Assembly: GCF_003709565.1 (NCBI RefSeq)
Contig: NZ_QNRC01000026.1
Span: 1-58,379, forward strand
Source: Paracoccus sigandri
Lineage (GTDB): Bacteria > Pseudomonadota > Alphaproteobacteria > Rhodobacterales > Rhodobacteraceae
DNA: 58,379 nt
Direction of reading: 5' to 3'
Part shown: positions 45,694-54,246 of the stretch, piece after piece
Layout of the letters: every line of letters starts with the position of its first letter
Numbering within the stretch: the first letter of the stretch is position 1
Made by a program: the position numbers and the translations under genes
The notes under the pieces: model-generated
Told to the model about the DNA's origin: nothing
What the model saw: the letters and a program-made list of their open reading frames with translations, nothing else
Databases searched by the model: none

Positions 45694-46590
45694 CTAATCC
45701 TCATCCCTCGTCTTCTCGACCAGGAATTCGACGAAGGCGCGGACCTTCGGCAGCAGGTAGCGGCGCGAGGGATAGATGGCGTGCATCACCGTCTGCACCG
45801 GCGTCCAGTCGTCCAGCGCGGTGACCAGGCGGCCTGCGCGGATATCCTCGGCGACATATTGGCGGGGGATCAGGTTCAGCCCGAAACCCGCCAGCAGCGC
45901 GTCGCGGATCGCCAGCCCGCTGGTCACGCGGTAGCGGCCGTCGATCGGCACGCGGACGGTTTCGGCCCCGCGGGTGAATTCCCATTCGCTGACATGACCC
46001 GACAGCGTGAAGCGGATGCAGTCATGCGCCCGCAGGTCCTGCGGCACGCGCGGCTTGCCGTGGCGGGCGAAATAGCCGGGCGAGGCGCAGATGACATGGT
46101 GCAGGGTCATCAGGCGTCGGGCGATCAGGCTGGAATCCTCCAGCCGATCGCTTCCGCGGATGGCCAGGTCGAAGCCCTCCTGCACGATGTCCACCCGCCG
46201 GTCGTCCAGCTGAAGGTCCAGCGACAGGTCGGGATGGCGCGCCAGGAAATCGGGGATCGCGGCGGAGAGCCGGGTCAGGGTGAAGGTCATCGGCGCGCTG
46301 ACCCGCAGCAGCCCGCTTGGCTGGCGCTGCAACGGGCCAAGCGAATGGTCCGCCTCGGCCAGGTCGTCCAGGATGCGGGCGATCTGGTCGTAATAGCGCT
46401 GACCCGGCTCGGTCAGGCTCATCCGGCGGGTGGTGCGGTTCAGCAGCCGGGCGCCCAGATGGGTCTCCAGCTCGGCGATGTTCTTGCTGATGGCGGCGGG
46501 CGACAGCTTCATCCGCCGCGCGGCCGCGGCGAAAGAGCCCTGCTCGACCACGGTTCGGAACACGCGCAGGGCGGTGATCTGGTCCATCAT
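45694..46590 (-). CDS. LysR-family transcriptional regulator
   Basis: A 298-residue LysR protein. The DNA-binding part reads MDQITALRVFRTVVEQGSFA, AARRMKLSPAAISKNIAELE and LLNRTTRRMSLTEPG, typical of the DsdC/YafC/CrgA-like group. Divergent from the nitroreductase gene; ATTGC-N11-GCAAT between them is a probable binding site. Confidence 0.88.
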   Translation of the reverse strand: MMDQITALRVFRTVVEQGSFAAAARRMKLSPAAISKNIAELETHLGARLLNRTTRRMSLTEPGQRYYDQIARILDDLAEADHSLGPLQRQPSGLLRVSAPMTFTLTRLSAAIPDFLARHPDLSLDLQLDDRRVDIVQEGFDLAIRGSDRLEDSSLIARRLMTLHHVICASPGYFARHGKPRVPQDLRAHDCIRFTLSGHVSEWEFTRGAETVRVPIDGRYRVTSGLAIRDALLAGFGLNLIPRQYVAEDIRAGRLVTALDDWTPVQTVMHAIYPSRRYLLPKVRAFVEFLVEKTRDED

Positions 46591-46629
46591 TCACCATTGG
46601 TTGCGAGTATCGCCATCAATTAGCCGATT

Positions 46630-46650
46630 ATTGCAAAACGAGAAAGCAAT
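46630..46650. promoter_or_regulatory. ATTGC-N11-GCAAT, candidate LysR operator
   Basis: A perfect 5+5 dyad with an 11-bp spacer, sitting in the AT-rich gap between the lysR gene and the nitroreductase gene, in the form typical of LysR recognition sites. Confidence 0.5.
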
Positions 46651-46682
46651 TAGATCGGAAGGGCAAGCCACAGGAGGCCCCA

Positions 46683-47294
46683 ATGAACGCGATCATCGCC
46701 GGGATCACGACCCGCATCTCCGCCAACCGCTTCGACCCCGCAAGACCGCTGCCCGATACGCAGATCCGCGACCTGGCCGAGCTGGCGACGCGCGCGCCCA
46801 CTGCCTACAACCTGCAGAACTGGCGGCTGATCGCGGTCCGCTCGGCCCCGGCCAAGGCGCGGCTGCGCGAGATCGCCCATGGGCAGCGGAAGGTGAGCGA
46901 GGCGGCGGTGGTCTATATCCTCTGCGGCCAGGCGCCCTCGCATCGCGCGCTGGCCGAGCGGCTGCGGCCCTCGGTCGCGGCCGGGATCATGACGCCCGAG
47001 ACCGCGGCGGCCTGGACCCACGCCGTCAGGGACGGTTATGGCGACGCGCAGGCGCAGCGCGACGAGGCGATCCGCTCGGCCAGTCTGGCGGCGGGGTTCC
47101 TGATCTTCGCGGCCCAGGCGCATGGGCTGGCCTCTTGCCCGATGGTCGGCTTCGACGCGGAGAGGCTGGCGCGGGAATTCGCGCTGGCCCCGGACGAGGT
47201 CCCCGTCATGCTGCTGGCGGTCGGCCATGCGGGCGCGGGCAACTGGCCGCAAAAGCCGCGCCTGCCGGTCGCGCAGATCCTGACCACGCTCTAG
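46683..47294 (+). CDS. Nitroreductase-family FMN oxidoreductase
   Basis: A 203-residue nitroreductase-like protein. The N-terminal FMN motif resembles RxSxRxF (TTRISANRFDPARPLPDTQI), followed by LATRAPTAYNLQNWRLIAV and the C-terminal GHAGAGNWPQKPRLPVAQI. Members reduce quinones, nitro compounds or flavins. AGGAGG lies 6 bases before the ATG. The next gene, an EamA exporter, follows after 15 bp, so they form an operon. Confidence 0.87.
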   Translation: MNAIIAGITTRISANRFDPARPLPDTQIRDLAELATRAPTAYNLQNWRLIAVRSAPAKARLREIAHGQRKVSEAAVVYILCGQAPSHRALAERLRPSVAAGIMTPETAAAWTHAVRDGYGDAQAQRDEAIRSASLAAGFLIFAAQAHGLASCPMVGFDAERLAREFALAPDEVPVMLLAVGHAGAGNWPQKPRLPVAQILTTL

Positions 47295-47309
47295 CCCCCC
47301 GAGGCCGCC

Positions 47310-48182
47310 ATGCCGAAAGCATCCGACATCCTGCCGACCGCGCTGGCCCCCGCCATCTGGGGCAGCACCTATATCGTCGCGACCGAGCTGCTGCCCGGCG
47401 CCCCGCCGCTGAGCGTCGCCGCGATCCGCGCCCTGCCTGCGGGGCTGATCCTGCTGCTGATGGTGCGACGGCTTCCCCAGGGCGAATGGCTCTGGCGCAG
47501 CCTCGTCCTGGGGGCGCTGAACTTCACCATCTTCTGGGCGCTGCTGTTCGTCGCGGCCTATCGCCTGCCCGGCGGCATCGCCGCGACGGTGGGCGCGGTG
47601 CAGCCGCTGATCGTGGTCCTTGCCGCCGGTGCCGTCCTTGGCACGCGGGTGACGGGCCGGGCGCTGCTGGCCGCCGTCATGGGCATGGCGGGCGTGGCGC
47701 TGCTGGTGCTGCAAGGCGGCGCGACACCGGACATGGTGGGCATCGCCGCGGCGCTTGGCGGCGCCTTCTCGATGGCTTTCGGCACGGTGCTGACACGCAA
47801 ATGGCGGCCGCCGGTCTCGGCGCTGGTGCTGACCGCCTGGCAGTTGACGGCGGGCGGGTTGCTGCTTCTGCCGCTGGCGCTGCTGCTGGACCCGCCGATG
47901 CCGGTGCCGGACGGGGGCAGCGCGGCGGGCATGGGCTATCTCGTGCTGTTCACCGCCCTGACCTATATCCTGTGGTTTCGCGGCGTCGCACGGCTGGAGC
48001 CCGCCGCCGTATCGTCGCTGGGTTTTCTCAGCCCGCTGACGGCGATCCTGCTTGGCTGGGTCATTCTCGGCCAGTCGCTGTCCCTGTCGCAGGCCATTGG
48101 CGCGGTGGTCGTCATCGTCAGCATCTGGCTTGGCCAGCAGGGCGCGCCGGCGGCAAAGGCCGTCACCTTGCCGGCGCGTTGA
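47310..48182 (+). CDS. EamA/DMT-family transporter
   Basis: A 290-residue membrane protein with ten predicted helices in two EamA repeats: first LAPAIWGSTYIVATELLPG, second from about residue 145 (GIAAALGGAFSMAFGTVLTR). Members usually export amino acids or metabolites. It follows the nitroreductase gene by 15 bp and is probably under the same LysR regulator. Confidence 0.88.
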   Translation: MPKASDILPTALAPAIWGSTYIVATELLPGAPPLSVAAIRALPAGLILLLMVRRLPQGEWLWRSLVLGALNFTIFWALLFVAAYRLPGGIAATVGAVQPLIVVLAAGAVLGTRVTGRALLAAVMGMAGVALLVLQGGATPDMVGIAAALGGAFSMAFGTVLTRKWRPPVSALVLTAWQLTAGGLLLLPLALLLDPPMPVPDGGSAAGMGYLVLFTALTYILWFRGVARLEPAAVSSLGFLSPLTAILLGWVILGQSLSLSQAIGAVVVIVSIWLGQQGAPAAKAVTLPAR

Positions 48183-48342
48183 CGCCCGGCCTGCCATGTC
48201 AGCTGCTCAAGCATCTTGCCGAGCGGTCCAGACGTTCCGGCCTGCCGGATCGGGCGCGAGCTGGAAAATGTCGCGGCGGCGAAGCAATGTTGCGACGCGG
48301 CGGAAGGCCGGGCAGATCAACGACGACAAACGGAGAGAACAG

Positions 48343-48696
48343 ATGAGCGAGGCGATAAACCTGGCGGCCAAGCTGGCAAGTTTCGACCAGAAATGGTCGC
48401 CCCGGACCGTGGCGACATTCAACGGCCATGACGTGATGGTGGTCAAGGTCGAGGGGGAATTCAACTGGCATTCCCATCCCGACACCGACGACTTCTTCCT
48501 CGTCCTGCAAGGCGAGATCGAGATCCGGCTGCGCGACCGGGTGGTCGAGCTGAAGGCCGGCGAGATCTTCGTGGTCCCGAAAGGCGTCGAGCATTGCCCG
48601 CTCGCCCGCAAGGAAGCCCACCTGCTGCTGATCGAGCCGACCGGTACGCCCAATACCGGCGATCCCGCCACGGCCGCCGGGCGCAAGCTCATCTGA
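48343..48696 (+). CDS. Cupin-domain protein
   Basis: A 117-residue single-domain cupin. The two cupin motifs are EFNWHSHPDTDDFFLVLQGE (metal ligands His, His, Glu-like Asp) and GEIFVVPKGVEHCPLA (His). It may be an isomerase, dioxygenase or sugar-binding protein; nothing nearby fixes the role. GGAGAGAA precedes ATG 48343. The 160-bp gap upstream separates it from the exporter gene. Confidence 0.85.
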   Translation: MSEAINLAAKLASFDQKWSPRTVATFNGHDVMVVKVEGEFNWHSHPDTDDFFLVLQGEIEIRLRDRVVELKAGEIFVVPKGVEHCPLARKEAHLLLIEPTGTPNTGDPATAAGRKLI

Positions 48697-48729
48697 GCGA
48701 CGAGCTGCCCGAGCGAAGCAAGGTGGCGG

Positions 48730-49545
48730 TCAGGCGGCCGCCTGCAGGGCGCAGGGCGCGGGTTGTCTGCCGCCGGCCATGGCGACGTAACTGGACAGAT
48801 AATCCCCGGCATTGCCGGTCAGCGATCCGCCAAGCCGGGGGTTGATCTCGAATATCCTGGGCGTTCCGTCCACTTCGCGGAAGTCGATGCAGCAGGTGCC
48901 GTCGTGGAACCCCGCGACGTTCAGGATCCGTTCGAAAAGATCGCCATGGTCGGAACCGTCCTGCCATTCCAGCCCGCGATATCCGGTCTGGATGCCCTTC
49001 ACATGCGGGATGTCCGGCATGTCGAACCGGGCGGTGCGGACGAAGGCGATCCTGCCCTGGCGCATCAGGATATGCGCCGACAGCTCGATATTTCCGGGGA
49101 CGTATTCCTGCACGAATTCCTCGGCCGGATCGCAGCAGAGCGGGCTGCCGGGGCGGGCGACGGCCACGCGCGACAGCTTGCCCCATTCGTCGCGGCGCCG
49201 CTTGATGATGACCGGCTCTCCGGCCGGGACCTCGGCGGGATCGGCGAACAGCCTGGGCACGACATGGCCGAAGCCGGCAGCGACCATCAGCCGGTTGAAC
49301 CTCAGCTTGTCGTCGCAGTTTTCCTGGGCGGCGGCGTCGGGGAACAGGGCGTTGAACGTCTCGCCGTCCTCGCGCCGCCGGGCCAGGAAACCGCGATCCC
49401 ACAGGGTCAGCGGCACGACGGCATCATAGGCCGACAGGTCCGCGACCCTCAGATCCGCCATCTCGCTGCGGATGCCCACGGCGCGGGCGCTTTCCGCCAG
49501 GGCCTTCGCCCAATCCGCCTTCATGCCGAACAAGACACTCGTCAC
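48730..49545 (-). CDS. ATP-grasp fold protein, probable carboxylate-amine/thiol ligase
   Basis: A 271-residue protein with an ATP-grasp C-terminal half: VIIKRRRDEWGK (ATP lysine), EEFVQEYVPGNIEL (hinge), and metal-binding DFREVDGTPRIFEINPRLGG. The N-terminal pre-ATP-grasp domain is short (MTSVLFGMKADWAKALAESA). Substrate unknown. Such orphan enzymes often attach an amino acid to a peptide or small molecule. It stands alone, downstream of a structured AT-rich intergenic region on the same strand. Confidence 0.75.
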   Translation of the reverse strand: MTSVLFGMKADWAKALAESARAVGIRSEMADLRVADLSAYDAVVPLTLWDRGFLARRREDGETFNALFPDAAAQENCDDKLRFNRLMVAAGFGHVVPRLFADPAEVPAGEPVIIKRRRDEWGKLSRVAVARPGSPLCCDPAEEFVQEYVPGNIELSAHILMRQGRIAFVRTARFDMPDIPHVKGIQTGYRGLEWQDGSDHGDLFERILNVAGFHDGTCCIDFREVDGTPRIFEINPRLGGSLTGNAGDYLSSYVAMAGGRQPAPCALQAAA

Positions 49546-49960
49546 CCTTCGTCCCCCTCGTTACACACGCGCCGGTGGTGGTATTCCCCAGCGGAACTCT
49601 CTCAACGGGAGAGAGACTGCGTTAAATATGAACATATGCAAACCTGCCATTTCAGGCAGGTCAGGTCCTTGTTCATCGGGGTTCCACCTGTCCTGCCACG
49701 CAAGGCGTGGCACCTCGATATTCCAAGTAATAATTTGATTTTACTGGATAATGCTAGAATTTCTGCGCCGTTCCGCGAAACAACCCAAGGAAGAGTTCAG
49801 GACCCGGCGCTGCAATCCAGCCTGGCGACAGCGGTTGCCGGCGCGTGAAATTCGGGCAATCTTGCCCCGTTCCGGCAGCGTCTGCCTGCCCATGCCATTT
49901 CCATCACCCTGCGGGATCCGCTTCCGCCATCCGCATTGATCGACATATTGGAGTGCCCTG
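49546..49960. other. AT-rich, structured intergenic region
   Basis: A 415-bp gap without a credible gene. It is much lower in GC than its surroundings between about 49620 and 49760. Three perfect inverted repeats are present: CTCTCTC/GAGAGAG at 49597-49615, ACCTGCC/GGCAGGT at 49642-49661 and TGCCACGC/GCGTGGCA (3-nt loop) at 49694-49712. No clear terminator U-tract was found. It must contain the promoters of the ATP-grasp gene (minus) and the GMC gene (plus), and could hold an RNA or operators. Confidence 0.5.
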
Positions 49961-51529
49961 ATGACAGGCGGGATTTGCGAGCGGCGCTGGGATGCCATCG
50001 TGATCGGAACCGGGATCGGGGGCGGGACCATCGGACGGCGGCTGGCCGAGAAGGGCCTGTCGGTGCTGTTTCTGGAAAAGGGCCTGGCGGGATGCCGCAC
50101 CGAAGAGAACGACCTGGACACCGGCAGCGTCACCGATCCGGCCGCCCGGATGCGGCGCGGCGCCTGGCCCGACCCGGTCCGCGGACGAATCGCCGGGATC
50201 GAGCGGCATTTCTATGCGCCGATCGGGGCCGGGGTCGGCGGATCCTCGGTCTTCTATGCCGCGACGCTGGAGCGGCCCGAGCCGCATGACCTGGATCACA
50301 GCGCCGAGCGGCCCCATCCCACCACCGGCTGGCCGGTCAGCTTTTCCCAGATGCTGCCCTATTTCAACGCCGCCCAGGCCGTGTTTCATGTGCGCGGAGA
50401 GCCCGACCCGCTGTCGGCGCATCCCTCGCCGCGCCTGGCGGTCGCGCCCGCGCTGTCCCAGGGCGACGCGGGGATGATGGCGCGAATGCGCGCCTCGGGG
50501 CTGCATCCGTATCGATTGCACAGCGCATTGCGCGACCTGGAAGGATGCCGGTTCTGCCTGGGCCGGAAATGCCCGCGCGTCTGCAAGATGGATGGCCGCT
50601 CGGCCGGGGTGGAGCCGGCGCTGGCGACCGGGCGCGCCGCGCTTGTGGAGGATTGCGAGGTGACGGAATTGCGCGGCGACGCCGGCCGCGTCACCCATGT
50701 CCTGGCCCGCCGAAAGGGCGAAACGCTGCGTTTCACCGCGGATCGGGTCATCCTGGCGGCGGGTGCGCTGTCCTCGCCCCGGTTGCTGCTGGCCTCGCGC
50801 ACGCCCTATTGGCCGGAGGGCTGCGGCAACGGGCGCGGGCAGGTCGGCCGGCACCTGATGTTCCACCTCAACGAGATGTTCGCGCTCTGGCCCCGGCGGG
50901 GCGAATCCTTTGCCGAAGCCGCGAAAGCCGTCGGGTTCCGCGACCTGTATTTCGTCGAGGGCCAGAGATTCGGCATGGTGCAGGCGATGGGGCTGAACCT
51001 GGGCAAGCACGAGATCCTGCACCATCTGCGGATGCGCCTCGCCCGTTCGGCGCTGGGGGCGGTGCCCGGAACGCCGCAATTCGCGCGGCTGCCCGCCGCC
51101 CTGGCGGCGCGGGTCCTGGGCCAGGCGAAGGTGTTCGTCGGGCTGCTGGAGGACATGCCCGATGCCGAAAACCGGGTGTGGCCCGATCCGCAAAGGCCGG
51201 GTGGCATCCTGATCGACTATCGCTTCGCGCCCGAGCTTCTGCAGCGCCGCCAGCGTTTCCGGCAGCTGATCCGGGGGGCGCTGAAAGGGCAGCGGACGCT
51301 TTTCCTGAACTATGAGCCCGAGCCGAATTTCGGCCATCCCTGCGGCAGCCTGCGCATGGGCCTTGATCCCGCCAGCAGCGTGACGGATGCCGGCTGCCGC
51401 GTCCACGGGATCGCCAATCTGTGGGTGGCGGACGCCTCTTTCATGCCGACCTCGATGGGCGTGAATCCCAGCCTGACGATCGCCGCCAACGCCTTGCGGG
51501 TGGCCGACCTGATGACCGGGAAGCGATAG
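49961..51529 (+). CDS. GMC-family FAD oxidoreductase with a cysteine cluster
   Basis: A 522-residue flavoenzyme. The N-terminal FAD motif is AIVIGTGIGGGTIGRRLAEK, then GAGVGGSSVFYAA, and the C-terminal GMC signature is FGHPCGSLRMGLDPASSVTD with LWVADASFMPTSMGVNPSL. The final segment lacks the classic His-His pair but has His in FGHPCG and Asn in VNPS. Near residue 197 there is CRFCLGRKCPRVC, four cysteines in 13 residues, which could hold an Fe-S cluster or metal and is not usual for short-chain GMC alcohol oxidases. The ATG lies at 49961 without a strong ribosome site. Related proteins oxidise sugars, alcohols or cholesterol-like substrates. Confidence 0.8.
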   Translation: MTGGICERRWDAIVIGTGIGGGTIGRRLAEKGLSVLFLEKGLAGCRTEENDLDTGSVTDPAARMRRGAWPDPVRGRIAGIERHFYAPIGAGVGGSSVFYAATLERPEPHDLDHSAERPHPTTGWPVSFSQMLPYFNAAQAVFHVRGEPDPLSAHPSPRLAVAPALSQGDAGMMARMRASGLHPYRLHSALRDLEGCRFCLGRKCPRVCKMDGRSAGVEPALATGRAALVEDCEVTELRGDAGRVTHVLARRKGETLRFTADRVILAAGALSSPRLLLASRTPYWPEGCGNGRGQVGRHLMFHLNEMFALWPRRGESFAEAAKAVGFRDLYFVEGQRFGMVQAMGLNLGKHEILHHLRMRLARSALGAVPGTPQFARLPAALAARVLGQAKVFVGLLEDMPDAENRVWPDPQRPGGILIDYRFAPELLQRRQRFRQLIRGALKGQRTLFLNYEPEPNFGHPCGSLRMGLDPASSVTDAGCRVHGIANLWVADASFMPTSMGVNPSLTIAANALRVADLMTGKR

Positions 51530-51649
51530 GCAACGGGCCGTCGCAGACCGGCCGGTTTCGCCGCCGTCATCTCCTCACGCGGATGTGAGCCGCGCAGCCC
51601 CGCGCCGCGCCTGATCCTGGGCTATCATGGCCGCGCAGCCGGAGGTTTG

Positions 51650-52483
51650 ATGATGCCGTTCGGGGCCGTCCTTGCGCTTGTCCTTGCCGCCGTCGCCTGG
51701 CTTGCGGCCGGTCCTGCCGGCGCGCAGCAATGGCGGCCGAGCAACTGCATCATCATCGCCGATGCGGCGCCCGGCACGCGCGATCTGCACCGGGCCGCCT
51801 GATCCGACCCGGTGCCCCAGCGCACGGTCCGGCTCAGCTATGTCGCGCATTCGATGTTCCTGCTGCAGACCGAGGGCGGCTTCAACCTGGTGACCGACTA
51901 TAACGGTCATCTGGGGCCGACCGTCTTCCGCCCCGATGCGGTGACGATGAATCGTGCCCATTCAAGCCATTGGAGCGACAATGTCGACGGGATCGAACAT
52001 GTCCTGCGCGGCTGGAGCGAACAGTTCGGCATCGCCGCCGATCACTATCTGGACCTGGGCGAGATCCTGATCCGCAACGTCACGACCGACATCCGTTCCT
52101 GGGGCACGGTCGAGGAGGACGGCAATTCGATCTTCGTCTTCGAGACCGCCGGCCTGTGCATCGCCCATCTGGGCCATCTGCATCACGAGCCCACCGACGC
52201 GCAATATGCGGCGCTGGGGCGGATCGACGTGCTGATGGTGCCGGTCGACGGCGGCTATACGATGGAGCTGCCGACGATGATCCGCGTGGTGCAGCGGCTG
52301 CGCAGTTCCATCGTGGTCCCGATGCACTGGTTCGGACCCGCCAATCTGGAGACCTTCCTTGGCGGCATGTCCTCCAGCTTCGCCGTCACCCGGCCCGGCG
52401 TCAGCGAAATGCTGCTGTCGCGCGAGACATTGCCGTCGCAGCCGACCGTCGTGGTGCTGGAGCCGCAGCCCCTCTCGGACTGA
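51650..52483 (+). pseudogene. Secreted MBL-fold metallohydrolase gene with an in-frame TGA
   Basis: Read from ATG 51650 (GGAGG just upstream), the frame encodes a signal peptide (MMPFGAVLALVLAAVAWLAA, then GPAGAQQ) and continues for 277 codons, except for TGA at 51800-51802 (codon 51). The rest is intact MBL-fold of the UlaG-like type: SYVAHSMFLLQTEGGFNLVT, NRAHSSHWSDNVDG (variant of HxHxDH), AHLGHLHHEPTD, MVPVDGGYTMEL and VVPMHWFG. The flanks of the TGA keep frame and family sequence, so a single substitution, such as GGA to TGA, would explain it. A GTG at 51812 could restart translation but would lose the signal peptide. Sequencing error or read-through cannot be excluded. Confidence 0.75.
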
Positions 52484-52495
52484 CGCCGCTGCGCC

Positions 52496-52981
52496 TCACG
52501 GCCTGATGCTGTCCCGGTCGGCAAGGATCGTCGCCGGATCGCAATGCAGCCGGACAAGTTCGGTATGCCTTGTCTCGCTGGTGAAGGCCTCGGCCGAGCC
52601 ATAGACCCGGACCTCGGCCTCCCGGATGCCGCCGGGGGTGCGACTGTCCTCGGTCACCACGAAGGCATAGATGTAATCGCCGCGCGCATAGCCAAGCGCC
52701 ATGGTCAGATCGAACGGATGGTCGATATCGGTATCCTTGGTCGAGAACCAGATGCTGTCGGTCTGGAAATACAGCTCGGCCGGATTGGTCCCGGCGGCAT
52801 AGCTGTAATAGGCCTCTTTCAAGCCGGGGTGATCGGCCGGATCGGCAAGCCTGCAGAATTCGGCGCGGGCGTCGCGTGCGGGGATATGGCAGGCGAACTG
52901 CACCTGCCAGGGCGGAATGCAATTCGCCATTCCCGGCAGCGGCAGGAACATGGCCAGAATAAGGCCCAGGCTTGTTTTCAC
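52496..52981 (-). CDS. Small secreted protein of unknown function
   Basis: I do not recognise this 161-residue protein. It begins at GTG 52981 with a clear signal peptide (VKTSLGLILAMFLPLPGMAN) and a predicted cleavage after MAN. The mature part has cysteines near its N-terminus (CIPPWQVQFAC) and near the end (LVRLHCDPATIL), possibly forming disulfides, and aromatic-rich stretches such as KEAYYSYAAG and YFQTDSIWFSTKD. It converges on the broken MBL gene with only 12 bp between them. The next gene upstream on the same strand encodes another small secreted protein of similar design; the two may function together. Confidence 0.65.
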   Translation of the reverse strand: MKTSLGLILAMFLPLPGMANCIPPWQVQFACHIPARDARAEFCRLADPADHPGLKEAYYSYAAGTNPAELYFQTDSIWFSTKDTDIDHPFDLTMALGYARGDYIYAFVVTEDSRTPGGIREAEVRVYGSAEAFTSETRHTELVRLHCDPATILADRDSIRP

Positions 52982-53054
52982 GGTATTGTCCCCGGCTTTC
53001 GTCTTCACGTCGCAGAACGGCCGCGAAACAATCCGGCGTTTTCGCGGAACACGC

Positions 53055-53468
53055 TCATTCACCCGTCGCAATGCTGGCGAAACACCGGGCCAATTCCGGC
53101 GGCGCCCCCTGGTCGGTCGCCCATGTGGCAACCTCGCCGGATTCCGAGGGATCGGCCATGCCGCCCCAGATCCCGTAGAACAGCTGTTTCGTGCCCTCTG
53201 CCTGATAGAGGAAATAGCCAACCCCATCGGCATCGGGAATTTCCGCGCCGACGATGGTCCAGGGCGCCTGTTGCAGCACGTCGGTGATCGTCACCTGTGC
53301 CGGATTCGGCGGCTGGGTCAGGGCGCCGGTGACATAGGCGCGAAATGAATTCCTTTCGGTGGCATCGCCGATCCGGCTGACATGATCGCAGGCATCGGAG
53401 GCATGGGCGGCCGGCAGGAACAGGAAAGAAATGGCGAGACAGGCGGAAAAGACCTTGAAGAATGTCAT
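53055..53468 (-). CDS. Small secreted protein of unknown function
   Basis: A 137-residue protein with signal peptide MTFFKVFSACLAISFLFLPA then AHA. The mature part starts SDACDHVSRIGDATE and ends ELARCFASIATGE, with one Cys at each end that could pair. FYGIWGGMADPSES and PWTIVGAEIPDADG are distinctive but match no family I know. AAAGGA lies 9 bases before ATG 53468. It is divergent from the H-NS-like gene and 73 bp upstream of the other secreted-protein gene. Confidence 0.65.
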   Translation of the reverse strand: MTFFKVFSACLAISFLFLPAAHASDACDHVSRIGDATERNSFRAYVTGALTQPPNPAQVTITDVLQQAPWTIVGAEIPDADGVGYFLYQAEGTKQLFYGIWGGMADPSESGEVATWATDQGAPPELARCFASIATGE

Positions 53469-53608
53469 GACGTCCATCCTTTGACGAGCGTTGAAAAGCG
53501 TCGCGGCGATCCTACGACATTTTTCGGCCAAGGGGTCTGGAAAATTTCCGGCGCGCCTTGAAGGTGACAGGCAGAGCAGGCTTGGTCCAGGGCAACGCTT
53601 CTTATAGT

Positions 53609-53674
53609 TGTCGCGCCGCGACAGATGTCTTGCCGGTCCGCGCTTTTTCCTGATACATCACCGAACATCTGTCG
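53609..53674. promoter_or_regulatory. Palindrome and paired inverted repeat upstream of the H-NS-like gene
   Basis: TGTCGCG-C-CGCGACA (53609-53623) is a perfect 7+7 palindrome. It overlaps CGACAGATGT (53619-53628), which has a perfect inverted copy ACATCTGTCG at 53665-53674. The pair is centred 46 bp apart, about four and a half helix turns, and ends 27 bp before the start codon. Confidence 0.5.
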
Positions 53675-53700
53675 CAACGAAACAATAAACAGGCTAGACA

Positions 53701-54009
53701 ATGGCAAATCCCGACCTCGATCAACTCGACCTCAAGGAACTGCGCCAACTTCAACGCGAGGTTGCGAAAGCAATCGAAACCTATGAGCAGCGCGCCAAGG
53801 CGAAGGCGCTTGCCGAGTTGAATGACCTCGCGTCGCGACACGGATTCAAGCTGCAGGAATTGCTGGGCACCAAATCGTCCCGCCAGGTCGGGCCGAAATA
53901 CCGGCACCCGGAAAACCCCGATCTGACCTGGTCGGGACGCGGCCGCCAGCCGCGCTGGATCTCGGAGGCGCTGAAGGCCGGAAAATCGCTGGACGATTTC
54001 GCAATCTGA
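53701..54009 (+). CDS. hvrA: H-NS-family nucleoid-associated protein (HvrA type)
   Basis: A 102-residue H-NS-like protein of the alphaproteobacterial HvrA/Spb branch. The N-terminal coiled coil (LDLKELRQLQREVAKAIETY) mediates oligomers. The C-terminal DNA-binding part has the family motif as TWSGRGRQPRWI, an AT-hook-like loop that enters the minor groove of AT-rich DNA. In Rhodobacter, HvrA modulates photosynthesis and nitrogen-fixation genes; here it is more likely a general silencer. The upstream palindromes suggest tight control. No strong ribosome site. Confidence 0.87.
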   Translation: MANPDLDQLDLKELRQLQREVAKAIETYEQRAKAKALAELNDLASRHGFKLQELLGTKSSRQVGPKYRHPENPDLTWSGRGRQPRWISEALKAGKSLDDFAI

Positions 54010-54138
54010 ATGGCGATAGGGCGGCAAATGCTGCAGCCCTGTCGCGGCCTGTCCGGCAATCGCGAATGCCTGGCCGCATCCGTCGCCGCGCCGATGATCC
54101 GCATGGACATGCGCAACCGCCGTGGATGAATTCCACCC

Positions 54139-54164
54139 GGCGCGGCGATCCTCATCGCCGCGCC
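54139..54164. terminator. Strong hairpin between convergent genes
   Basis: An 11-bp perfect stem GGCGCGGCGAT/ATCGCCGCGCC with loop CCTC, between the H-NS-like gene and yceI, which converge. No U-tract. The rest of 54010-54246 holds nothing else recognisable. Confidence 0.5.
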
Positions 54165-54246
54165 GACAAGACACCCGCCCCCGGCATTCGCGCCTGCGGG
54201 CGGGCGCCGATCCTGACGCGGCACGAAGCGGTCAGGCCGCCGGGGA

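Noticed and set aside
51800..51802. Selenocysteine codon in the MBL-fold gene
   Set aside because: The TGA lies in the linker after the signal peptide, not at a catalytic position, and no hairpin of the bacterial SECIS type is evident just after it.
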